From contig JAKJAE010000157.1 of NCBI GenBank assembly GCA_022707665.1, forward strand, positions 1-6,212: 6,212 nucleotides of DNA, read 5' to 3'. Positions within the stretch are counted from its first letter, which is position 1, and every line of letters begins with the position of its first letter. Positions 1 through 5,265 of the stretch are shown in pieces. This DNA comes from Chloroflexota bacterium. GTDB lineage: Bacteria > Chloroflexota > Anaerolineae > B4-G1 > SLSP01. The notes beneath the pieces were generated by a model. That model was not told where the DNA came from and ran no database searches. It saw nothing but the letters and a program-made list of their open reading frames with translations. A program made the position numbers and the translations under genes.

Positions 1-353
1 TCCCACGCGATGGGGCTGTTGTGTTGCCACGATGTAGCGCCCGTGACTTCGGTGCCGGTCGCGTAGAGTAATCCATAGGAGACGAAACCGGGATGCGTCG
101 CGGTTCCCTGGATCGGGACTTGCCCCCTCAGGACGCTACCAGGGGATGGGTAGGTGATTGTGAGAACGGTGTCCTGCGACAACGGTGCCGCCAGGCCCGT
201 GCCGAGGGGCAGTCCAACCAAGCACAACAATACGACAAGGACTCGAAGGGCCCATGCGGCGCGCGACCTGGCGCGATCCGGCCGGGGCGATCGACTGAGC
301 GATGGCCGGGAACGCTCGGTCCCGGCGTGACGCCGATTGGCGTTGTCTGTCAT
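1..353 (-). CDS. Secreted or membrane-anchored protein, N-terminal part (runs off left edge)
   Basis: The first 117 residues of a minus-strand gene are visible; the reading frame stays open to the window edge, so the C-terminus is missing. The ATG at 353-351 is preceded by GAGGAG six bases upstream, a good ribosome site. Residues 1-34 are a long, arginine-rich cytoplasmic tail (Arg at 7, 8, 14, 16, 21, 24, 27, 29, 31). Residues 35-54 form one hydrophobic segment ending in GLAAP, which could be a signal peptidase I site after Ala56 or a membrane anchor. No lipobox is seen. After export comes TYPSPGSVLRGQVPIQGTA and then HPGFVSYGLLYATGTE (68-102), the style of a beta-sandwich module in bacterial surface proteins. 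The function is not recognised. The gene is divergent from the PspC gene and has its own candidate promoter at 386-413. Confidence is high that it is a gene, low on its role. Confidence 0.8.
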   Translation of the reverse strand, partial: MTDNANRRHAGTERSRPSLSRSPRPDRARSRAAWALRVLVVLLCLVGLPLGTGLAAPLSQDTVLTITYPSPGSVLRGQVPIQGTATHPGFVSYGLLYATGTEVTGATSWQHNSPIAW

Positions 354-385
354 GGCTGCTCCTCGTGTATGATATGCGGCTGGTA

Positions 386-413
386 AGTCTAGCATGGAAG
401 GGGGGCTTGGCAA
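386..413 (-). promoter_or_regulatory. Candidate promoter for the secreted-protein gene
   Basis: On the minus strand, TTGCCA (413-408, 5 of 6 to the -35 consensus) is followed by a 16-base spacer and TAGACT (391-386, 4 of 6 to the -10 consensus). TGC stands directly before the -10, an extended -10 feature. Initiation would fall near 379, leaving a leader of about 25 nt that contains the GAGGAG ribosome site. The -35 lies inside a short inverted repeat, GCTTG-g-CAAGC at 405-415, which could be a repressor site. This rests on sequence match alone. Confidence 0.4.
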
Positions 414-491
414 GCGCTCGGACAATCCGGGCGTGGCCACCTTGCCAGGCTCTGCGTGCCGGGAAGGAGCTCCGTGTGAGGGGGACTGCAA

Positions 492-521
492 CGTGGGACC
501 ACGAACTGCGTATGGTACAGT
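492..521 (+). promoter_or_regulatory. Candidate promoter with a palindrome upstream of the PspC gene
   Basis: TACAGT at 516-521 is a 4-of-6 match to a -10 element, 27 bases before the PspC ATG. No good -35 stands at the expected place. Instead there is a perfect inverted repeat, CGTGG-ga-CCACG (492-503), which could bind a regulator at about -25 to -36. The string GGTACAGT resembles GGTACAAT in the better zwf promoter. Weak evidence overall. Confidence 0.3.
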
Positions 522-548
522 GAATGGACCTATGCGGAGGTGAGTGAG

Positions 549-740
549 ATGGCTGAACGAAATCGATTGCGCCGACAAAACGGAATCGTTGCCGGGGTCT
601 GTGGAGGACTGGGGGAGTTTTACGGGATCGCGCCTGTTTGGTTCCGGTTGCTGTTCCTGCTTCTGATGGTGCCCGGTGGTCTGCCGGGTCTGGTGCCCTA
701 CTTACTCCTGTGGTTGGTGATCCCGCGCAGGCGTGACTAG
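549..740 (+). CDS. PspC-domain small membrane protein
   Basis: This 63-residue protein consists almost wholly of one PspC domain. Residues 4-11 are basic. IVAGVCGGLGEFYGI (13-27) is the conserved family core, PVWFRLLFLLLMV (29-41) and PYLLLWLVIP (50-59) are hydrophobic, and the protein ends in a charged PRRRD tail. In proteobacteria PspC works with PspB in the phage-shock membrane-stress response. Single-domain PspC proteins like this are widespread in other phyla, where their role is mostly undefined, and no pspA, pspB or pspF is visible here. The frame could start at GTG 540, but GGAGGTGA at 536-543 covers that codon and stands five bases before ATG 549, so 549 is preferred. The gene is monocistronic, with a hairpin terminator 46 bases after its stop. 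The family call is firm; the physiological role is inferred. Confidence 0.9.
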   Translation: MAERNRLRRQNGIVAGVCGGLGEFYGIAPVWFRLLFLLLMVPGGLPGLVPYLLLWLVIPRRRD

Positions 741-786
741 CCGGGATGTCCACTGGGGGTATGCCCCTCTCTGAGCGGCACGTGAT

Positions 787-815
787 CGCGGCGCCGGGTT
801 GAACCCGGCGCCGCG
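787..815 (+). terminator. Strong GC hairpin terminator after the PspC gene
   Basis: A perfect inverted repeat pairs GCGGCGCCGGGTT (788-800) with its complement at 802-814, and one further C-G pair (787/815) extends it to 14. The real loop would be about five bases. The tract after it (GTGCTTTACT) holds only a short T run, so termination may be imperfect or factor-aided. It lies between the PspC stop and the zwf promoter, the expected place for insulating the operon. Confidence 0.65.
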
Positions 816-857
816 TGCTTTACTGTGTGGTGGCAGAAAGGCGAAAGCGTGAGGCGC

Positions 858-885
858 TTCACCTGCGACTGGCTGACGGTACAAT
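858..885 (+). promoter_or_regulatory. Candidate promoter for the zwf-fumC operon
   Basis: TTCACC (858-863, 4 of 6 to the -35 consensus) and TACAAT (880-885, 5 of 6 to the -10 consensus) are separated by 16 bases. Initiation would fall near 892, giving a leader of about 30 nt with a G-rich ribosome site. It is the best sigma-70-like promoter in the window and lies just after the hairpin terminator at 787-815. Confidence 0.5.
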
Positions 886-923
886 AGGCGGATCTATCGT
901 TGCCGAGAGGGGGGGAAGTACCT

Positions 924-2387
924 ATGGGCGAGCAGCCGGTAGCATCGACGATCGTGATCTTCGGCGCGTCAGGCGATCTGGCGCAGCGCAAATTGGTGCC
1001 CGCACTGCACAGCCTGGCGTGTGACGGTCTGTTGCCCGGTCGGGTGCACATCGTGGGCGTTGCCAGGTCGGCGTACACCGATGAGGGCTTCCGTGAGCAT
1101 CTGTATCAGGGTATCGAGGCCTACGCGCGGCGTGAGCCCCGGGCGTGTGAGTTGTGGCCCAGACTATCCGAGGCGTATACGTACCTTGCGGGCGGATACG
1201 ACGATCCGGATACCTATCGCAGGGTGCGCGAGACGCTGGAGGCGCTCGACGCGGCGGAGGGAGGGCCGAGCAATACCCTCTTCTATCTGGCCGTTCCTCC
1301 TTCGTTGTACGGGACGATCGTCGATGCTCTCGGCGCTGCAGGTCTGAACCGTGGGCAGGGCGAGGGGAAGGCAGAGCGGCGGGTATGCGTTATCGTCGAG
1401 AAGCCCTTCGGGCGCGACCTCGCCAGCGCGCGGGCGCTCAACGAGCGGATTCACAAGACCTTCAGTGAGGATCAGGTCCTGCGCATTGACCATTATCTGG
1501 GAAAGGAGACGGTTCAGAACATCCTCGCGTTTCGCTTTGCCAACGCGATCTTTGAGCCTCTCTGGAACAGGCAGTACATCGACCACGTGCAGATCAGCGT
1601 TGCTGAGTCGATCGTCGTAGGGCGCCGCGGCGGCTATTATGAGAGTGCCGGTGTGTTGCGCGATATGTTCCAGAATCATCTGCTCCAGCTACTTACCCTG
1701 ACAGCGATGGAACCACCCGCAGCGCTGAGCGCCGATGCGTTGCGGGATGAGAAGGTGAAAGTTCTCCAGGCACTTCGCGCTCCCCGTCCTGAAGATGTCG
1801 TTTTGGGGCAGTATGAGGGCTATCTGGAGGAGGAGGGCGTGGCACCGGATTCCCAGACCCCAACCTATGCCGCAGTGCGTCTCTATGTCGACAACTGGCG
1901 CTGGCAAGGCGTCCCGTTCTACCTGCAGTCCGGCAAGGGGCTCAAGGAGAAGGTATCCGAGATCACGTTGCAGTTCAAACGCGTGCCCCACTTGCTTTTC
2001 CCTGAGAGCGCTTCGCCCAGGCCCAACCGTCTGGCGATCTGCATCCAGCCCGACGAGGCGATCCAGCTCCGCTTTGACATAAAGAAGCCCGGCGCAGGTA
2101 TGAGTACGGCGCCTGTCGACATGGCATTCGCCTACTCGGAGCACTTTGGCGATTCGGTCCTGCCGGAGGCCTATGAACGACTGTTGTTGGATGCGTTGCA
2201 GGGCGATGCATCGTTGTTTGCACGGGCCGATGAGATCGAGCTGGCGTGGAAATTGATCGACCCGCTTACCAGAATGGGGGCGCCGCTTCGCTACGCCATT
2301 GGGAGCTGGGGCCCGAGCAGGGCCAAGGATCTCATTGCTGCTGAGGGATGCTCCTGGATGTATAGCTGCGTGGACGGGGTCGCGTGA
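924..2387 (+). CDS. zwf: Glucose-6-phosphate 1-dehydrogenase
   Basis: This cytoplasmic enzyme oxidises glucose 6-phosphate to 6-phosphogluconolactone with reduction of NADP+ (or NAD+), the entry step of the oxidative pentose phosphate pathway. At 487 residues it is full length for the family. The Rossmann nucleotide site is GASGDLAQRK (14-23), and VGVARS (44-49) follows the second strand. EKPFGRD (159-165) and the family signature RIDHYLGKE (187-195) supply substrate-binding Lys160, His190 and Lys194. DMFQNHLLQ (247-255) carries His252, equivalent to the catalytic base. QSGKGLKEK (335-343) and PEAYERLLLDALQGD (414-428) are typical of the C-terminal domain. An in-frame TTG at 900 is rejected because the G-rich ribosome site (about 905-915) covers that region and sits correctly for ATG 924. 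The gene is first in an operon with fumC. Neither gnd nor pgl is adjacent. Cofactor preference cannot be read safely. Confidence 0.97.
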   Translation: MGEQPVASTIVIFGASGDLAQRKLVPALHSLACDGLLPGRVHIVGVARSAYTDEGFREHLYQGIEAYARREPRACELWPRLSEAYTYLAGGYDDPDTYRRVRETLEALDAAEGGPSNTLFYLAVPPSLYGTIVDALGAAGLNRGQGEGKAERRVCVIVEKPFGRDLASARALNERIHKTFSEDQVLRIDHYLGKETVQNILAFRFANAIFEPLWNRQYIDHVQISVAESIVVGRRGGYYESAGVLRDMFQNHLLQLLTLTAMEPPAALSADALRDEKVKVLQALRAPRPEDVVLGQYEGYLEEEGVAPDSQTPTYAAVRLYVDNWRWQGVPFYLQSGKGLKEKVSEITLQFKRVPHLLFPESASPRPNRLAICIQPDEAIQLRFDIKKPGAGMSTAPVDMAFAYSEHFGDSVLPEAYERLLLDALQGDASLFARADEIELAWKLIDPLTRMGAPLRYAIGSWGPSRAKDLIAAEGCSWMYSCVDGVA

Positions 2388-2397
2388 GGTGGGGACG

Positions 2398-3834
2398 ATG
2401 ACCGGTGCGAGTGTAGAGGCAACCGGATCGACCCGGGTTGAGCGCGATACCCTCGGCGAGATGCACGTACCGCGCGGCGCCCTGTGGGGGGCGCAGACGC
2501 AGCGTGCGGTGGAGAACTTTCCGATCTCGGGCCAGCGTTTTGGCCGGCGGTTCATTCACGCCCTGGGGGCAGTCAAACGCGCGTGCGCCGAGGCGAACCT
2601 CGATCTGGGGTTGCTCACGCCGGAACTGGGCCAGGCCATCATCAGGGCCTGCGATGAGGTGATCTCGGGTGCGGTGGATGCGCACTTCCCTGTCGACGTC
2701 TTTCAGACCGGATCGGGCACGTCGACGAATATGAACGCCAATGAGGTGATCGCAACCCTGGCTGAGCAGGGGGGGAGCGGTGAAACTGCGGACCGCGCCA
2801 GAACAGGATCGCGGCTTGCGGTGCATCCTAACGATCATGTGAATATGAGCCAGTCGAGCAATGACGTGATCCCGACGGCGATTCACGTGGCGCTGACGCT
2901 TGCGCTGCGGGATGGGCTGATCCCGGCACTCGAGACGCTGGCCGAGACTTTGGACGGGAAGGCGCAGGCCTTCGATGGCGTGGTGAAGACCGGGCGGACG
3001 CACTTGCAGGACGCTACGCCTATCCGGATGGGACAGGTGTTCGGGGGATATGCGGCGCAGGCACGGTTGAGCATCGGTCGGGCGCGCCAGGCCATTGAGG
3101 CGCTGACGGAGCTCCCGCTTGGGGGCACGGCAGTCGGCACGGGGGTGGCCCGCCCGGCCGATTTCCCCGTGTTGGCGATCGGGCATTTGAACCGTGCCCT
3201 GAGCACGGCCTTCCGCGAGGCTGAGAACCATATCGAGGCCAATGCGGCGCGAGATGGCCTGGTTGAGGCGTCGGGAGCCCTGAAAGCAATTGCGGTAAGC
3301 CTGCACAAGATTGCCAATGACATCCGCTGGATGGGGTCGGGGCCCCGCAATGGGTTGGGGGAACTGCGCCTTCCTGCCGTTCAGCCGGGTTCGTCGATCA
3401 TGCCGGGCAAGGTCAATCCCGTGATCGCGGAATCCCTGATCATGGTCTGTGCTCAGGTGATTGGCTATGATGTGGCCAACACTTTGGGGGGCCTTGGCGG
3501 GGCTTTCGAGATAAACCTCATGATGCCGCTGTTGGCGCACAACACGGTGTCGAGCGCCGAGATGCTGGCGAATGCCGCGCGATCCTTCGCGGAGCGTTGT
3601 GTGGCGGGCCTGGAGGTGGATGCAGAGCGTTGTGAGGCTGCGCTGGCACGAAACCTGGCGCTCGCGACGGCATTGGCGCCGGTCATCGGCTATGACCGGG
3701 CCGCCCAGATTGCCAAAATCGCGGAAGCTGAAGACATCACCGTTCGCGAGGCGGCATTGAGGGCGGGCGTGCTCTCGCCGGATGAGTTGGATATCCTTCT
3801 TGATCCGAGAAGGATGACGGAGCCCGGAAGGTGA
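2398..3834 (+). CDS. fumC: Fumarate hydratase, class II
   Basis: This homotetrameric, iron-independent TCA-cycle enzyme interconverts fumarate and L-malate. The 478 residues are slightly above the usual 460-467. Conserved blocks appear in order: TGSGTSTNMNANEV (104-117), HPNDHVNMSQSSNDVIPTA (143-161), GRTHLQDATPIRMGQ (199-213) with catalytic-pair His202, AVGTGV (245-250), and the superfamily signature GSSIMPGKVNP (331-341) with catalytic Ser332. Glycine in MPGKVNP fits fumarase; aspartases usually have alanine there. A Gly/Arg-rich insertion near 125-138 accounts for part of the extra length. The frame is open from 2299, inside zwf, but ATG 2398 is chosen because GAGGTG (2386-2391) lies six bases upstream and overlaps the zwf stop, and because homology begins soon after it. 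The 10-nt gap implies co-transcription and coupled translation with zwf. No clear terminator follows before the convergent ABC-F gene. Confidence 0.96.
   Translation: MTGASVEATGSTRVERDTLGEMHVPRGALWGAQTQRAVENFPISGQRFGRRFIHALGAVKRACAEANLDLGLLTPELGQAIIRACDEVISGAVDAHFPVDVFQTGSGTSTNMNANEVIATLAEQGGSGETADRARTGSRLAVHPNDHVNMSQSSNDVIPTAIHVALTLALRDGLIPALETLAETLDGKAQAFDGVVKTGRTHLQDATPIRMGQVFGGYAAQARLSIGRARQAIEALTELPLGGTAVGTGVARPADFPVLAIGHLNRALSTAFREAENHIEANAARDGLVEASGALKAIAVSLHKIANDIRWMGSGPRNGLGELRLPAVQPGSSIMPGKVNPVIAESLIMVCAQVIGYDVANTLGGLGGAFEINLMMPLLAHNTVSSAEMLANAARSFAERCVAGLEVDAERCEAALARNLALATALAPVIGYDRAAQIAKIAEAEDITVREAALRAGVLSPDELDILLDPRRMTEPGR
3793..3815 (+). repeat. Inverted repeat (hairpin) within the 3' end of fumC
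   Basis: ATCCTTCT (3793-3800) is perfectly complementary to AGAAGGAT (3808-3815) around a seven-base loop, inside the last codons of fumC. There is no T run after it, so it is not a normal terminator. It might stabilise the 3' end of the transcript or be chance. It is the clearest hairpin near the convergent fumC/ABC-F junction. Confidence 0.35.
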
Positions 3835-3879
3835 GGGTCCAGGGAGGTCGCTGAACAGCCAAGAATCTGATAAGAGCCG

Positions 3880-5136
3880 TCAGCAACAGCAACTCAGATT
3901 GACGGTGGGTATCTTCCTGTGCCAGAGGGATCGCTTGCCCGACAATCTCGCTGCGCCAGTTCGGAGCAGTTTCTCTTTGAGATGAGAAGAGTAGTCGGCG
4001 TATTCGGTGAGCGCCCCTTCTTCGAGCTCGACGATGCGTGTGACCGTCCGATTGAGGAAGTAACGGTCGTGAGAGATCACCAGGATGGTCCCCTCGAAGT
4101 CGTCGAGGGCCTCTTCGAGTACCTCGCAGGATGGCAGGTCGAGGTTGTTGGTGGGCTCGTCGAGGAGCAGCAGGTTTGCGTCCGTGAGCATGAGCTTGGC
4201 CAGTTGAAGCCGGCTGCGCTCACCGCCAGACAGCGTTCTGACACGGTCGCGCGTGCGCTGATAGGGAAAGAGGAAGCGCCGCAAGAAGTTGACCGCTGCA
4301 TGCTCGGACATCGACCTGGCTTCCCAGATCTCCTCGATCAGGGTTCTATCGGGGTCCAGCGTCTCGTGTTGCTGAGCGTAGTAAGCGACGCGGATGCTGG
4401 GACCGATCGTAATCGTACCCGATGTTGGCGTTTCCTGTCCAAGGATACAGCGCAAGAGCACGCTTTTCCCCGTGCCATTCTGGCCAATCAGGCCGACGCG
4501 TTCGCCCCGCCAAATGAGGAGATCCAGGCCCAGAAGCACCGGCGTGTCATCATAGACCTTGTCCAGATCGGTGATCTCGAGCACTTTCGCCGACCCACGC
4601 CCTCCATCGAGCTGCAGGCCCATGCGCTCACGCTCAAAGATAGGTTTCTCGATACGATCCATGTCTTTGAACCCCACATCCTGCAGAGCCTGACGGCAGC
4701 GGGCCTCGTAGCGGTAGCCTCCCAGCCGTTCGGAGGCCTCCTGTTCGCGCGTGTGGGCCGCAAGTGTGCGCTCGAACGCGGCTGCGTCACCGTAGACCTC
4801 GGGGAGGCCCATTCTGATCTCAAGAGACCGCATTCTTGCCTCAATGGCCTGAAGAGTCTCGTTAGCACCGAGAACGACCTCCCAGATGGTCGCGCCTTCC
4901 GGGAAGATGGGCTCCTGGGGTAGATAGCCGATGCGTGTCTGGTGCCGGACGATGGTGCCATCACCGGGTTGTAGCTCGCCGTTGATGATGCGGAGCAGCG
5001 TCGACTTCCCGGCGCCGTTGGGACCAACGAGGCCGATCTTCTGGCCCATCTGGATCTCCCACGAGACAGCATCGAGGACAATCTCGGCGGCGTGATGGAA
5101 GGTGATGCGATCGAGTCGTACCAGGACGTCAGCCAT
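3880..5136 (-). CDS. ABC-F family ATPase with a deleted first ATPase domain
   Basis: ABC-F proteins are soluble twin-ATPase factors, usually about 520-650 residues, that act on the ribosome; some protect it from antibiotics. This one has 418. The first domain begins normally: Walker A GPNGAGKST (38-46), Q-loop YLPQE (71-75), and LGGYRYEARCRQALQDVGF (138-156). Then, at about residue 160, it jumps into what resembles the end of the interdomain linker (RIEKPIFERERMGLQL, 161-176). The LSGG signature, Walker B, D-loop and H-switch of domain 1 are missing. The second domain is complete: Walker A GQNGTGKSV (218-226), Q-loop YYAQQ (252-256), LSGGE (302-306), LLLLDEPTNNLD (322-333) with catalytic Glu327, and His356. 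The tail (391-418, ending SCCC) does not look like the usual charged C-terminal extension. No ribosome site precedes ATG 5136-5134. It may be a degenerate gene, or a variant acting as a homodimer. The family call is firm, activity doubtful. Confidence 0.88.
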   Translation of the reverse strand: MADVLVRLDRITFHHAAEIVLDAVSWEIQMGQKIGLVGPNGAGKSTLLRIINGELQPGDGTIVRHQTRIGYLPQEPIFPEGATIWEVVLGANETLQAIEARMRSLEIRMGLPEVYGDAAAFERTLAAHTREQEASERLGGYRYEARCRQALQDVGFKDMDRIEKPIFERERMGLQLDGGRGSAKVLEITDLDKVYDDTPVLLGLDLLIWRGERVGLIGQNGTGKSVLLRCILGQETPTSGTITIGPSIRVAYYAQQHETLDPDRTLIEEIWEARSMSEHAAVNFLRRFLFPYQRTRDRVRTLSGGERSRLQLAKLMLTDANLLLLDEPTNNLDLPSCEVLEEALDDFEGTILVISHDRYFLNRTVTRIVELEEGALTEYADYSSHLKEKLLRTGAARLSGKRSLWHRKIPTVNLSCCC

Positions 5137-5151
5137 AGCGCGTCCATTCTA
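5137..5151 (-). promoter_or_regulatory. -10 element implying a leaderless start for the ABC-F gene
   Basis: On the minus strand TAGAAT (5151-5146, 5 of 6 to the -10 consensus) lies nine bases before the ATG at 5136. Initiation six or seven bases further on would leave only two or three untranslated bases, and indeed no Shine-Dalgarno sequence is present. No recognisable -35 occurs at 16-18 bases; that position is taken by the direct repeats. Inference from sequence only. Confidence 0.4.
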
Positions 5152-5154
5152 CTC

Positions 5155-5211
5155 GATCCTGGGATCACACGACGATCCTGGGATCACACGGCAATACTTG
5201 GGATCACACGA
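5155..5211. repeat. Three direct repeats upstream of the ABC-F gene
   Basis: The core TGGGATCACACG occurs three times, with GGGATCACAC starting at 5161, 5180 and 5200, so the periods are 19 and 20 bases. Copies 1 and 2 are identical over GATCCTGGGATCACACG, and this includes a small palindrome GATCC-TG-GGATC (5155-5166 and 5174-5185). Copy 3 keeps only the right part. The array fills the gap between the terminator at 5215-5245 and the ABC-F -10 element, covering roughly -17 to -73. It may be regulator binding sites at about two helical turns or a small tandem duplication. It is too short for a CRISPR array. Confidence 0.75.
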
Positions 5212-5214
5212 CGA

Positions 5215-5245
5215 AGGCCGTGGGCGCAATCAGCGCCCACGGCCT
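5215..5245 (-). terminator. Hairpin terminator after the Ig/amidotransferase-like gene
   Basis: GGCCGTGGGCGC (5216-5227) pairs perfectly with GCGCCCACGGCC (5233-5244) around a five-base AATCA loop, and an outer A-T pair (5215/5245) gives 13 pairs. On the minus strand it lies 20 bases after the stop of the gene ending at 5266 and is followed by TTCGTCGT, a poor U tract. It resembles the 787-815 hairpin in having a long GC stem with little T tail. Confidence 0.65.
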
Positions 5246-5265
5246 GTATCCTCTGGGCACCAGGT

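Noticed and set aside
136..753. 205-codon open frame on the minus strand
   Set aside because: It overlaps the PspC gene and the divergent promoter region, and runs in a different frame from the better-supported secreted-protein gene beginning at 353.
754..769. Small GGGG-gtatg-CCCC hairpin after the PspC stop
   Set aside because: Four-pair stem is too short; the 787-815 hairpin just downstream is far stronger.
1689..2555. 288-codon open frame on the minus strand
   Set aside because: It overlaps zwf and the fumC start antisense, with no recognisable domain and no ribosome site identified.
2332..3540. 402-codon open frame on the minus strand
   Set aside because: It is antisense to fumC, arginine/histidine/proline-rich and low in family-like motifs, typical of a shadow frame in GC-rich DNA.
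3864..3905. AATCTGA/TCAGATT and CCGTCA/TGACGG inverted repeats at the ABC-F stop
   Set aside because: Stems of 7 and 6 pairs with loops of 23 and 17 bases, mutually exclusive and without a T run, are too weak to call a terminator.
3919..4923. 334-codon open frame on the plus strand
   Set aside because: It lies wholly antisense to the ABC-F gene, whose motifs are unmistakable, and its product shows no recognisable domain; it mirrors codon bias of the real strand.
5155..5211. Possible mini-CRISPR or CRP sites in the repeats
   Set aside because: The repeats are nearly contiguous with no spacers of CRISPR size. On the minus strand TGTGA half-sites occur three times, but always in direct orientation with no TCACA partner at six bases.
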